Source: Dromiciops gliroides (taxonomy: Eukaryota > Chordata > Mammalia > Microbiotheria > Microbiotheriidae). Taken from it: a DNA stretch of 64,000 nt. Position numbers and translations under genes: made by a program. Location of the stretch: NCBI RefSeq assembly GCF_019393635.1, contig NC_057862.1, positions 676,512,314 through 676,576,313 on the forward strand. Reading direction: 5' to 3'. This document shows positions 34,085-44,179 of the stretch, piece by piece (the stretch's first letter is position 1; the number at the start of each line of letters is the position of its first letter). Below the pieces are notes generated by a model. That model ran no database searches. It was not told the origin of the DNA and saw only the letters and a program-made list of their open reading frames with translations.

Positions 34085-34264
34085 GCTTCTCTCGCCTAGA
34101 AGCAGCCGGGAGCGAGGAGCCGGAGCTTCCTGACGCCGGGCAGAAGCACGGAGGCTTCCGTCGCCTGCGTGGCAGAAGCAAGCGAAGGCTGCAAGCGCAG
34201 CTCTCCATGGCCGAGACACGGGCACTTGTGGCAAAGTCTGTAAATCTACTTCCATTTTCCCTGC
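34085..34264 (+). other. Possible divergent transcript start region (weak)
   Basis: Downstream of the CRE-like site the sequence remains CG-rich and contains an ATG at 34207 (CTCTCCATGGCC). The frame runs to 34398, but from about 34265 it is reading through a MIR-type SINE, so it is not a conserved protein. No strong donor follows: GTAAAT at about 34241 is the nearest. This may be an upstream antisense or non-coding transcript, or nothing. Confidence 0.2.
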
Positions 34265-34500
34265 GACTCGTGCTAGGCAGCTGGGTGGTGCAATGGTTAG
34301 AGCGCCGGACTGAGAATGGGACACTTAGCAGATGCGCGACCCTGCGCGTCAATGCACCCAACATCTGTTCCCCTCAGCTGTCCCCATCTGGAAGATGAGG
34401 GTAATAATAGCAACCCCTCCTCCCAGGGCTGTCGTGAGGATTAAATGAGATGTTTATTGCTATCTGAACCTTTGCAAATCCCTTAACCTCAAAGAAGCTC
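34265..34500 (+). repeat. MIR/THER-type SINE at the right edge of the island
   Basis: Near full length: AGGCAGCTGGGTGGTGCAAT, then TCTGGAAGATGAGGGTAATA and CAGGGCTGTCGTGAGGATTA. Fewer CpG losses than average, perhaps from lying by the island. Confidence 0.8.
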
Positions 34501-34599
34501 AGTATCCTCATGTACAAAATGAAGGGATCGGGCTTGGTGACATCCACGCACCCTCCCGTCACTAAATCTATGATCCAAGGATCAACACGGGCAAAGCCA

Positions 34600-34780
34600 A
34601 AATGCCTCCCTTCTTAAATTATCTCCAATTTTCTAGTGGTTTGCCTGTTTGCCCCCTTTAGATGGCCCCTCCTTGATCCTCACGGACGGTCTTTTGCCTT
34701 TCTATTCTCAGCACTTTAGCTCCATATCTATCACACAGTAGGCATTTAATAAATGCTCGTTGACTGACTGATGGACGGAG
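34600..34780 (+). repeat. L2 LINE 3' fragment
   Basis: TCACACAGTAGGCATTTAATAAATGC is the L2 terminus; worn UTR precedes it. Confidence 0.7.
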
Positions 34781-35335
34781 ATACTGCTTTGAGAAATAAG
34801 AGGTGAGAGCCCCACCATTTTCTGCCGGAGTCAGATCATGCCTAGAATGTTGTTCAGGGTCCCGCATTTTAGGAATGTCAACGGGACTAGAACGTCCTCT
34901 AACCTGTGACTGGCCGGAGCCGAAGAGAGCAGGCTAGAGACAGGAGGGTCAGGAATTAAAGAGAAGTTTTGTTTTCAAAGTGAGGAAAACGGCTTGCAAC
35001 CGAGGACACAAGTGCCATCCCCTTCCCTGATGGGGAGGCCCCAGGCAGTGTGGGGAGATCCCAATACTTAGACTAGCCGCTGTGCAAAGAGCTGTAACCC
35101 TGACAGTGAGGGGTAACTGCAAGAATGTGACAAGTTTGATTCATTACAGGACTTTCCGAGTTTATCCTGTGCTTGTCTGGCTCCAAGAACCCCTGGTAAA
35201 TTATGTGATTTTGCCAGAGGGTGAGATCATACGGACAGTGATTGCAAAGGATTGTTGTCTTGCCAAGCTCAGGGCACAGCTTGCTTGCTGGGCCTTAGCT
35301 CTGGAAAACAGGGCCCTCCTAATATTTTGTCAGGA
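34781..35335. other. Unassigned DNA
   Basis: No gene or clear repeat. An 87-codon plus frame (35082-35345) is unrecognised. Confidence 0.4.
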
Positions 35336-35500
35336 GGGATATTGATACATGGGGAGCCTTTGGAAGTGGGCAACCAGGAAACTGGGGATGTTTGGCCTGA
35401 AGTAGAAGAGACTTGGGGCGGTCATGTCACATCCAAGAGGGATTTACTTGTTTTTCTTGGCCATAAAGTTCAGACCTAGGAGCACTGGCGGGGGGAGGGT
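35336..35500 (+). repeat. CR1/L3 LINE fragment
   Basis: AACTGGGGATGTTTGGCCTG and AAGTAGAAGAGACTTGGGG match the CR1/L3 3' coding end. Confidence 0.7.
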
Positions 35501-35565
35501 TGGCAGGGCAGAGAAGGAGTTGAAAAGCACCAAATTTAGGCTTCACTAAGCCAAAAGTTCTGAAC

Positions 35566-35698
35566 CTTTTTGTGTTGGCCTCAGTTCCCTCATCTGTAAA
35601 ATGAGCTGGAGAAGGAAATGACAAACCACTCTAGTATCTTTGCCAAGAAAGACAACCTTTGTCACAAGGAGTCAGACAATACTGAACAACAACAGTTC
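35566..35698 (+). repeat. MIR-related marsupial SINE, 3' half
   Basis: GTAAAATGAGCTGGAGAAGG, then CAATACTGAACAACAACAG. Confidence 0.75.
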
Positions 35699-36350
35699 CT
35701 TATCACCTCTAGGATCAAATAAAAATTCTCTGTGGTGCAAAGCCCTCATGTCCAACCCCCTCCTACCTTTCCAGTCTTATTTCCTCCTCACATACTCTTC
35801 AAGCTGGTGACACAGGCTGTTTTGCTATACCTCTCACAAGCTACTCCATCTCTTGAGCGGACATTTTCTTTTTTTCTTTTTCTTTTCTTTCTCTTTCTTT
35901 CTTTCTTTTTTGCTGGGCAATGAGGGTTAAGTGACTTGCCCAGGGTCACACAGCTAGTTAAGTGTCAAGTGTCTGAGGTCAGATTTGAACTCAGGTCCTC
36001 TTGAATCCAGGGCCAGTGCTTTATCCACTGCGCTACCTAGCTGCCCTCCTGAGCAGACATTTTCACTGGCTGTGCCCCCATGTCAGGGACACTTTCTCTT
36101 CTCTCCACCTCCTGCCTGTCTTAGAGTCTGAGAACAAGAAGCCTTTTCCAATTCCCCTTTACACTAGTGTCTTCTCTCTGTTGATTATCTGCAATTTATC
36201 CTGTCCATGGCTCCCCCTTCGATTATATGTGAGTTCTTTGAAAGCAGGAACGATTTTTTGCCTTTTTTGTATCCCCATCACTTAGCATAGTGTCTGGAAC
36301 ATGACAGGAACTTAATAAAAAATGTTTATTGAGTGTCTGATGATCCTGTA
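35699..36350 (+). repeat. L2 LINE 3' end split by a SINE
   Basis: Coding end CTCCTACCTTTCCAGTC on the left, then after the SINE the UTR GAGTTCTTTGAAAGCAGGAAC and CACTTAGCATAGTGTCTGG. Confidence 0.8.
35869..36047 (-). repeat. WSINE1-type SINE with diverged TSD, antisense
   Basis: T/C-rich tail then body to 36046. TSD copies CTTGAGCGGACATTTTC (35852-35868) and CCTGAGCAGACATTTTC (36048-36064) differ at two bases. Confidence 0.93.
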
Positions 36351-37079
36351 GGTGCCTTTGACATCTTTTGTGGGTTTTGTGGGGTTAAAAAAATGACTGT
36401 CCTGTTCCCAATGCATACCTGGTGTATTTATACATGAACTGGAGGCTCTCATCTCCTCATTTGGGGAGACCTAAGCACGAGCCACACCAGCACTATGTTA
36501 GCAATTCGAGATGGCAGCAATGAGACCATGATAACAAATCATCCTCATGGAGGTCAGCCCCCGGTATTGGACTTGATCCATGTAAGTCCTGAGTCTTGGA
36601 CAGAGCTTGGGCTAAGGGATGCTTATAAGCTTATATAATATGGAGACATGGCCTTGGAAAGAACAAGTCACCTGTTTGCCTTAGATAAGTAGAAATGTTG
36701 CCTGATAAGCAAGAGGGAAACTGCTGAGGTAATTTATCTGGCTGTATAGTGCCATTGGACTGGGAAGGCAGACAGCAGCCCCACAGCTCCTATGCATTTC
36801 TCTGCTGTGGGCCAGTCTTTGGTTGATGCTTGTAAAGCTGTTGTAAGAAACTGGTTCCTGGGAGGCACAGAAGGCAGCAATGTGCGGCCCAATGTGCGGA
36901 CTCAATTTGTTACAAGGGAGGGTTTTAAAAAACAACTGGAATTGGGAGGAGATGGAGGGTTGTGATCCAGCTACCAAATGCTTTAGAAATATCAGTAGTT
37001 CACCATTAGAAGGGTCAGGGTCAGGGTTTATTTTTGAAATATAGTACAGTCAATTTAGAGCTCCAAGGACTCATCTGGT
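36351..37079. other. No gene or repeat recognised
   Basis: Unassigned; a 98-codon minus frame (36681-36977) is unrecognised. Confidence 0.4.
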
Positions 37080-37250
37080 TTGAGTCCCTCATTTTACATT
37101 GATGACATTTACATTATTTATGCTTATGAAAAACTGAGGCCCACAGAAGGGAATAGCTTTGCCCACAGCCACACGGCTAGTCAGGGGCAGAACTGGGATT
37201 TGGATCCCATTCCTCTGACTCCAGATTCACCATTCTCCTAATAATTACTC
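37080..37250 (-). repeat. MIR SINE, antisense
   Basis: CCTCATTTTACATTGATGAC, then AAACTGAGGCCCACAGAAG, CACAGCCACACGGCTAGTC and GACTCCAGATTCACCATTC. Confidence 0.75.
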
Positions 37251-37871
37251 CATGACATATATTTGCCCAAAGGCAGGGGATCCACTGCTCATTCAAAAGC
37301 GGACTGAAATTTTCTGGATTATATGGCAAAGGAAGGTTATCCGCCAGGAGTTAGAGGACACCTCATTGTCCTCCATAAAGGTAAAGGAAATAGATTGTCC
37401 TGAGACAGTCACACTGGGGCTCACACTCTCTCTCTTCTCTCTCTGTCTCTCTCTCTCTCTCTCTCAGTCTTTGCTGACAAGATTCTTGCCAGAGTCCTCC
37501 TTGATAGGCTGAAACTTCACTTGGGAAATGATCATGTACTAGGGAGCCAGTGTAGCCTCAGAAAGGACTGAGGAACAGTCCATATGGTGTTTGCTGCCCA
37601 ACAACTCCAGAGAAATACCAGCAACAGAACAGAGGTCTGTACACAATGTTTGTAGACCTGACCAAGGCCTTTGATACTGTCGGTCATGAGGGTTCATGGC
37701 AAATTTGGTTGCCTAGAGAAGTTCATCGGTATTGTTCATCAGTTTCACAACCACATGCCTGCCTGGGTTCTGGATAATGGATGATACTCTCATCCTTTCC
37801 CAATGACTAATGGAATGAAACATGACTGTGTTCTTGCTCCCATGTTTTTTAGCATGATGTTTTCAGCAATG

Positions 37872-38031
37872 GTTTTTTTTTTTTAATTTTTTTTTAGTGA
37901 GGCAATTGGGGTTAAGTGACTTGCCCAGGGTCACACAGCTAGTAAGTATCAAGCGTCTGAGGCCGGATTTGAACTCAGATCCTCCTGATTCCAGGGCCAG
38001 TACTCTATCCACGGCACCATCCAGCTGCCCC
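37872..38031 (-). repeat. WSINE1-type SINE with TSD, inside the RTE LINE
   Basis: Poly(T), body from 37896. TSD TTCAGCAATG at 37862-37871 and 38032-38041, with RTE sequence on both sides. Confidence 0.95.
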
Positions 38032-38945
38032 TTCAGCAATGTTGTCAGAAGCCTTCAGTGAGAACAAAAATAGCATCAAAGTCATCTACTCCACTGATGG
38101 TAAATTATTTAACTTGAAAAGGCTACAAGCCAAGACTAAAGTGGAAGGAGAGTTGGTGCATTGTTTTTTGTTTGCAGATTATTATGCAATTCAATGCAGC
38201 TTCTGAAGCCGAAATGTAACAAAATATAAATAAATTCTCTACTGCTTGTGTTAATTTTGTCCTAACAACTAACCCCAAGAAAACACAGATGCTCCACTAG
38301 CCAGCACCACACCATCCATATGTGGAACCACCATTTACAGCAAATGGAAAAGTTTTGAATACTGTGGATAAGTTCACTTACCTTGGCAAAATACTTTCCA
38401 GGGATGTACATATAGATGATGAGGTTGACACATGCATTGCCAGAGCTAACTCAGTGTTTGGGAGGCTCCAAAGGAACATGTGGGAGAAAAGAGACAGCCT
38501 ACAGGGCCACAGAGCCATTGTGCTGACCTCAATGTCGAATGCCTGTGAAATCTGGACAGTCTACCAGCGCCTTGCCAGGAAACTGAATCTCTTTCATTTG
38601 AATTGTCTTAGGTAGATTCTGAAGATTACCTAGCAGAATTAGATACCAGACACTGAGGTCTTCGTCTCAAGCTAAACTGTCAAGCAGAGATGACAGCTCC
38701 AACGGGCTGGCCACATTGTTCGAATGCCAAATGTACGCTTGCCTAAAAGACTATTTTATGTCACACAAGGCAAGTACTCACATGGTGCTCAAGGTTTCTC
38801 TGAAGAACTTTGAAATCAGTTGCATGACATGGGAGACACTAGTACAAGACAGCCCATCATGGCATGCCTGCCTGCATCAAAGAAAGCACTGAGCTCTGTG
38901 AGCAAAGCACAATTGAAGTAGCTTAAAAGAAACTTGAGATGCACA

Positions 38946-39092
38946 TTTTTTTTTGGTGAGGCAATTGGGGTTAAGTGACTTGCCCAGGGTCACACAGGTA
39001 GTAAGTGTTAAGTATCTGAGGCTGGATTTGAACTCAGGTCCTCCTGAATCCAGGGCTGGTGCTCTGTCCACTGCACCACCTAGCTGCCCCAG
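38946..39092 (-). repeat. WSINE1-type SINE inside the RTE LINE
   Basis: Second SINE in the RTE element. Imperfect flanking repeats GAGATGCACA (38936) and GAGATACACA (39092). Confidence 0.9.
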
Positions 39093-39255
39093 AGATACAC
39101 AAATTTAAAGACATTGCCACTCCAAATGTCCATATGGACTAGTTGTACCCAATGCTCAACAGAACTTTATTTATCTGATCAACCACAGTCAATCACACTG
39201 TACCTGTCCTCTAACCTAGTGATGTCATTTACATCCTCTTTGAGAATGAAGGTAC

Positions 39256-39980
39256 TTGTTAGTACCCACCCAACCAACTCTCTCAGAGTAGGCAATTTAA
39301 TAAATGTGCCAGATTGGATTGAATTGAATATGGTGGATGGGAGAGGAGTGAAGCCTCGTTTTATGTGCTGGGTTTTCTTTGAGGGAGGCTGCCTATATCC
39401 CTCTGTTTGGGGAATGATCCACTTTTTGGCTCCCGGCTCCCAGCTCCCACTGGGGTGGCTCAGCCCCCATGCTCCCAGAGCCACATTCTTCGGAATGCCT
39501 GATGCACTGGTGAAGGGAAATGCAATTTGAGAAGAAAGTCCCCAAAGACCCACCAAAGCCAGATATTGAATATTGGAGAATGATTTATTTGGGTTTGGTT
39601 GTGGTTTTGACCCGTCTCTGCCATCGCCGCTGCCTCCTGTTCGCAGGCCCTGAGCTCCATCATTGGTGCTGCTCAGGAGGGTGGAGGGAGGACTGAAAGT
39701 GTAAGGAAGGAGGGAGGGGAGGAGCAGCCATCAAGGATTACAGAATGTCTGGGGAAAGCACAGATACCTGCAGATGCCCAGCAGGAGATTCCTGTTTGTT
39801 TTTCTAATGGGGGAGGGGGAGGGGAGGAAGGGCCTTGCCCTAGCCTAGGGAAACAACCCATGAGAGATCTCTGACAAGTCAGCAAAAGAGACTGGTGCAG
39901 GGGCAGGATCAAAGGCCTGTCTGTGAGAATGAACCAAGCAGAAGGCTCAGCCCCAGAATGAGGACAACCACTACTGCTTT
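39256..39980. other. Unassigned DNA
   Basis: Overlapping frames of 125-138 codons on opposite strands (39114-39556) start in the RTE tail and are unrecognised. Purine-rich 39680-39830. Confidence 0.35.
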
Positions 39981-40165
39981 TTATAGAACCCTGGGGTTGG
40001 AAGGAACATGAAAGGTTGTTTGGGCTGGTCTCTCATCCAACGCAGTAATAATATCCCAGATAGATGGCTCTCCAACCTCGGCTTGAATACTTCCATTGAC
40101 AAAGAGCTCACTACTTCTTGTCCTATCTTTGGAAAGCTCTAGTTGTTATAAAGGTTTTACTTTTT
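39981..40165 (-). repeat. CR1/L3 LINE 3' end, antisense
   Basis: TTATAGAACCCTGGGGTTGG, AGGAACATGAAAGG, CAACCTCGGCTTGAATACTTCC and AAAGCTCTAGTTGTTATAAAG are the reversed CR1/L3 terminus. Confidence 0.75.
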
Positions 40166-40167
40166 TT

Positions 40168-40335
40168 TTTTCAAATACAAAGTCAACAAGCCTTTATTAA
40201 ATGCCTACTGTATGCCAGGCATTGGGCATTCAAAGAAAGGCCAAAAAACAGTCCTCATTCTCAAGGAACTCAGTCAAATGGGGAAGACAACACATAAACT
40301 AGTATAGACAAAGAAGATCATAGAAGATAAATTGA
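40168..40335 (-). repeat. L2 LINE fragment, antisense
   Basis: TTTATTAAATGCCTACTGTATG, then AAGGAACTCAGTCAAATGGG and AAGATAAATTGAAAGG. Confidence 0.75.
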
Positions 40336-40843
40336 AAGGAATCAGTAAATCAAAAACTGAAGCTTCCCTGTGAATTCTTGGATTTATTTGGTCATACACT
40401 TTGGAAATGCACAGACAGAGCCACGTGGGACTCTCCTGCCCAACAGCTCACCAAGTCACCACATTCACTGTCATCCCATCTCCAGGGGAAGGTGGAGAAC
40501 CTTCTGGTCAGACCCTGCCCGGCCAACTGATAAACCGGCCCAGCAGCTTCAGGGTTTCAGGGCTGTCAGCAGCTCAGAAAGTTGCCACCGGCTTCTTCAC
40601 ACAAGCACTGCAGAACCATTGGGCACATTTAAATCCTGCGGTTCCCCTGTGGAAGGACAGACTCCACCCAGCCTCCCTCCAGCCAATGGTGGGGACAGAA
40701 AAGAGGTCAATGCAATTTCCTTTCAAGACTTTCCAGGGTCTTCGGTGATGAAATGGCCCTGCCAGATTCCTGGGAGAGTCACACTAGCTGTGTGACCCTT
40801 TGGGAGACTGATTTTAGGAGAGGCCCAGACATTTTTTAAAAAC
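40336..40843. other. Unassigned DNA
   Basis: Two overlapping plus frames of 115 and 141 codons in different phases; neither recognised. Confidence 0.35.
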
Positions 40844-40851
40844 AAAGTGTT

Positions 40852-40983
40852 GGGGCAGCTAGGTGGTGCAGTGGATAGAGCACTGGCCCTGGAGTCAGGA
40901 GGACCTGAATTCAAATCCAGCCTCAGACCCTGGGCAAGTCACTTAACCCCAATTGCCTCACTTAAAAAACAAAAAAAAAACCC
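40852..40983 (+). repeat. WSINE1-type SINE with internal deletion
   Basis: About 30 bp are missing between GCCTCAGAC and CCCTGGGC, a deletion bridged by the shared GAC/AC. TSD AAAGTGTT at 40844-40851 and 40984-40991. Confidence 0.93.
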
Positions 40984-41164
40984 AAAGTGTTATGAATTTT
41001 TTTTTGACATGGGAGCCAATTCTGCATGCTTTCCAATTAGCTCAGAGAAGGACAATTAAGCAGTACAATGACTGATTTGACCAAGTATGAGACATTCTAC
41101 ACCAGCAGGTTCCCACTTTTCTCCTGAAAGGAGGGTGGTCTATGCATTCCTTTGTTTGTGAGTT

Positions 41165-41285
41165 TGATTTTTTTGAAGGTGATAGGCTCCTTCAAGGCCA
41201 GGATCTGTGGCACTTTTCATTTCTGTATTTAGCACAGTGTGTAGCACCTAGGAGGTGATTAAGAAACATTTGTGGTATTGATTAT
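41165..41285 (+). repeat. L2 LINE 3' tip
   Basis: GATAGGCTCCTTCAAGGCC, then TTAGCACAGTGTGTAGCACC. Confidence 0.65.
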
Positions 41286-41905
41286 TTAACTTTCTCTTTA
41301 TGTTCCCATAATATATCTTTTCTATCTAGCTTGTTTAGCATTCCACTCAACTCTTTAATTTCTTTTTTTATTTCTTTTTGTTTGATTTATCAAATTCTGA
41401 GAATTGAGTATTAAAATCTTCTACCACAAAAAAAAGAAAGAAACATTTGTGGGACTGGAGCACATGGTCTCTAGGTGTTATAAAGACCAAACCTAGTTTC
41501 ATGGCTCAGCATCCTGAGGTAGGAAAGTACTGGGACCCTATTGATGGAAGCAAAAAACAGTGACCAATGGCCAGTGTCCCCAAGTGGGGGGGGGCACCTA
41601 CCTGTCAATTCCCCTAATGAATGGGAAGCCAGGATGGGACCACAAGAGAGGACAAGTCCAAAACCACAGATTTTGGTTTGGAGGGAGAGGAGGTCAAGGC
41701 ACTAAGTTCAAAGGAGGGCCTATGGCCTGGGGTCCCAGGGTTCAAGTGTAAGTGATTCTGTTCCTAGGAAGGGCAGGCCAGGGGGATTCAGCCAGTGGGG
41801 ATCTGCTTGAGCACAGCAGCCAAATTGGAGGAGGGGGTAAAGGGCCCTTCAGGGAAGATCTATAGATAGTTGGGAAGGGAGATTCCTGGGCACTCACTCA
41901 TGGAG
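41286..41905. other. AT-rich LINE-like piece, then unassigned
   Basis: Positions 41330-41430 (TTTGATTTATCAAATTCTGAG) look like antisense L1 coding sequence, but only weakly. From 41440 no feature recognised. Confidence 0.3.
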
Positions 41906-42035
41906 GTCAGATGCAATCAATGAAAAAGCATTTATGAAGGACACACTATGTGCCCCTTGGGCTTGTATGCTTTGGAAACAAAGACAAAACTGACACAGTC
42001 CAGACCCACAAGAGAGGGCTTTTGTGGCAGCAAAA
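41906..42035 (-). repeat. L2-like fragment, antisense
   Basis: CAATGAAAAAGCATTTATGAAG and CACTATGTGCCCCTTGGG resemble a worn reversed L2 end. Confidence 0.45.
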
Positions 42036-42149
42036 AACTGGGAATAAAGTGGAGAGGGAGGAGCTGCAACAAATTGGATGTAATGGGACATTGTTCTATC
42101 CCAAGAAAAGGCGACTGTGAAGGATTCAGATGAACGTGGAATACTGCTA

Positions 42150-42425
42150 CTACTACTAATAGCTAGCATTTCTATAGTGCCTACTGCAGGCCAGGCACTG
42201 TGCTAAGGGCTTTACAATCATTATCTCATCTGATTCTCCTAATGTCCCTGGGAGGCAGGTGCATTAAGTATCTCTATTTTATTGATGAGGAAATAAAGGC
42301 AAACAGAGTAAAGTGACTTGCCCAGGGTCATAGAGCTAGTACATATCTGCGGCTAGATTTGAACTCAGGTCTTCCTGACTCCAGTCTTAGTACTCTATCC
42401 ATGGTACCACATAGCTTCCTGAATA
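42150..42425 (-). repeat. Full-length MIR/THER SINE, antisense
   Basis: GCTAGCATTTCTATAGTGCC, AAGGGCTTTACAATCATTATC, then AAGTGACTTGCCCAGGGTC and the tRNA-like end. Confidence 0.85.
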
Positions 42426-42599
42426 ACCAGAATGATGTAAATGAGTCATTGAAATGGTCAGTCTTGATCTGGAGGATAGGTAATAAAACTTCCGTTTGTC
42501 CTTCCTTTTGAGCGGGGATGGACCCCTTTGATTGTCTGATGAAGCCTGTGGATCCCATTTCAGAAGACTGTTTCTAAATGCATAAAATAAAATACAAAG

Positions 42600-42815
42600 T
42601 ATTACAAAGCTAGGGGACTCACAGAGCCCTGGGCCTGGAATCAGGAATAACTGAGTTCAAATTCAGCTTCAGATACTTAGGAGTTATGGGACCCTGTCAC
42701 TTAATTGCTCTCTGTCTCAGTTTCCTCATCTGTCAAATGGGGACAATACTAGCTCCCTGAGTTATTGTGAGTATCAGATTAATGAGTGTAAAGTACTTAG
42801 CATAGTGCAAGTGAT
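42600..42815 (+). repeat. MIR/THER SINE
   Basis: CTGAGTTCAAATTCAGCTTC, CAGTTTCCTCATCTGTCAAA, GTGTAAAGTACTTAGCATAG. Confidence 0.85.
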
Positions 42816-42849
42816 TATTCCCCCCTTGTCCTACAAAAGAAGCAATTAT

Positions 42850-43085
42850 ATGGGCAGCTATGTAGCACAGTGGATAGAACACTGGATATGGAGTCAGGAA
42901 GAACTGAGTTCAAATCTGGCCTCAGTTGCAAGCTGTGTGACCCTGGGTAAGTCACTTAAACTCTGCCTCAGTTTCTTCAACTGTAAAATGGAGATAATAA
43001 TAGCACCTACCTCCCAGGGTTGTTGTGAGGATCAAATGAGATAAGAGATTTGAAACACTCTGTAAACCTTAAAGTGCTATATTTG
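42850..43085 (+). repeat. MIR/THER SINE
   Basis: GGGCAGCTATGTAGCACAGT start, CTGTAAAATGGAGATAATAA core, ACACTCTGTAAACCTTAAAG end. Confidence 0.88.
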
Positions 43086-43086
43086 T

Positions 43087-43312
43087 TGTTTTCAGTTGTG
43101 TCTGACTCTTTGTGACTCTACAAAGGATCTTGGCAAAGATCCTGGAGTAATTTGCCATTTCCTTTTCCAGATCATTTTGCAGATGAGGAAACTGAGGCAA
43201 ACAGGGTGAAGTGACTTGCCCAGGGTCACATAGCTAGTAAAGGTCTGAGGCTGGATTTGAACTCAGGTCCTCCTGACTCTAGGGCTAGCACACTGTGCCG
43301 CCTAGCTGCCCA
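43087..43312 (-). repeat. MIR-related marsupial SINE, antisense
   Basis: GTTGTTTTCAGTTGTGTCTG, TTGCCATTTCCTTTTCCAG, CTAGCACACTGTGCCGCC. Confidence 0.85.
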
Positions 43313-43420
43313 AAGTGCTATCTAAATGCAGGATATTATCAAAATATAGCTCTTTAAAAATAAACAAACAAACAAACCAAAAAACAAGTTCATGGACCTC
43401 AAGTTAAGAACTCCTGAAGA

Positions 43421-43590
43421 GGGGCAGCTAGGTGTCGCAGTGGATAAAGCACTGGACTTGGATTCAGGAGGACCTGAGTTCAAATCCAGCCTCAGATACT
43501 TAACACTTACTAGCTGTGTGACCCTGGGCAAGTCACTTAACCCCAATTACCTCACAAAAAAAACAAAACAAAACACACACACACACACAC
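43421..43590 (+). repeat. WSINE1-type SINE with TSD and (CA)n tail
   Basis: Tail of AAACAAAACA then a CA run (43572-43590). TSD AAGAACTCCTGAAGAG at 43406-43421 and 43591-43606. Confidence 0.95.
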
Positions 43591-43749
43591 AAGAACTCCT
43601 GAAGAGAGATAGGATTTATTGGTAAAGAATGTTGTATACACATCTGAGAAGGTCACTGTCTGGGTTGGGTTTGTTTCACTGTTTTTGTTATAAAGAAGGT
43701 TCCTTGGGGTGGGAGGAATTTATGTCTGTAAATGAATCAATGAATAGGC

Positions 43750-43791
43750 ATGGATGGATGGATGGATGGATAGACAGACAGACAGACAGAT
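43750..43791. repeat. (GGAT)n(ACAG)n compound microsatellite
   Basis: Five GGAT units run into five GACA units. Confidence 0.92.
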
Positions 43792-43830
43792 GTAAATTGT
43801 ACAAACAAAAGTCATCAATAAAACTTTTAA

Positions 43831-43979
43831 TTTTTTTTTTTTTAGTGAGGCAATTGGGGTTAAGTGACTTGCCCAGGGTCACACAGCTAGTAAGTGTTAA
43901 GTGTCTGAGGCCCGATTTGAACTCAGGTACTCCTGACTCCAGGGCCAGTGCTCTATCCACTGCGCCACCTAGCTGCCCC
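43831..43979 (-). repeat. WSINE1-type SINE with TSD, antisense
   Basis: TSD AAAACTTTTAA at 43820-43830 and 43980-43990. Confidence 0.95.
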
Positions 43980-44179
43980 AAAACTTTTAATTTTTTTAAA
44001 TACATGTGAGGGGAAGGATGAAGATTGAAACTATAAAAGCCCACATAAGGGAAGAGCACTTAGTTCTGGGAGTTCTAGGTGAACAGGGAGATTAGGAAAG
44101 AAGCCTTGTCCTCAGCCATGGTTGGTGGATCAGGGGAAGAGAATGACTAAGTTATGGGGTTCTATTAGAAGAAGACTCT

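Larger units (their letters stand above)
33100..34260. promoter_or_regulatory. CpG island with CCAAT-rich promoter
   Basis: CG dinucleotides are dense from about 33165 to 33560 and stay frequent to about 34200, unlike the CG-poor flanks. Seven CCAAT boxes lie within 430 bp: inverted (ATTGG) at 33566, 33597, 33651, 33813, 33850 and 33953, and direct (CCAAT) at 33989. GC boxes lie at about 33543-33563 and 33673-33682. A palindromic CACGTG E-box is at 33876-33881 and TGACGT at 34075-34080. No TATA box is obvious. CCAAT boxes are NF-Y sites, and this layout is typical of broadly expressed genes. The first two inverted boxes sit upstream of a minus-strand splice donor, so the main transcript probably runs left. 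The gene is not identified. Confidence 0.85.
37335..39255 (+). mobile_element. RTE-type LINE remnant with RT sequence
   Basis: Inactive non-LTR retrotransposon carrying the 3' half of its ORF. The translation near 37470-37500 fits the RTE ADKILARVLLDRL segment. At 37640-37680 FVDLTKAFDTV is the RT motif holding the first catalytic Asp. The open stretch 38322-38615 gives TYLGKILSRDVHIDDEVD and FGRLQRNMWEKR, conserved C-terminal RTE motifs. The 3' end (about 39233-39252) is TCCTCTTTGAGAATGAAGG. Frameshifts, stops, a (TC)n run at 37424-37466 and two SINE insertions (37896, 38946) disrupt it. Confidence 0.85.

Noticed and set aside
38322..38615. 97-codon frame as a host gene
   Set aside because: It is the RTE reverse-transcriptase C-terminal part and belongs to the LINE.
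43413..43606. SINE B-box sequences as tRNA genes
   Set aside because: The tRNA-like halves lack a foldable cloverleaf with an acceptor stem; they are SINE heads.
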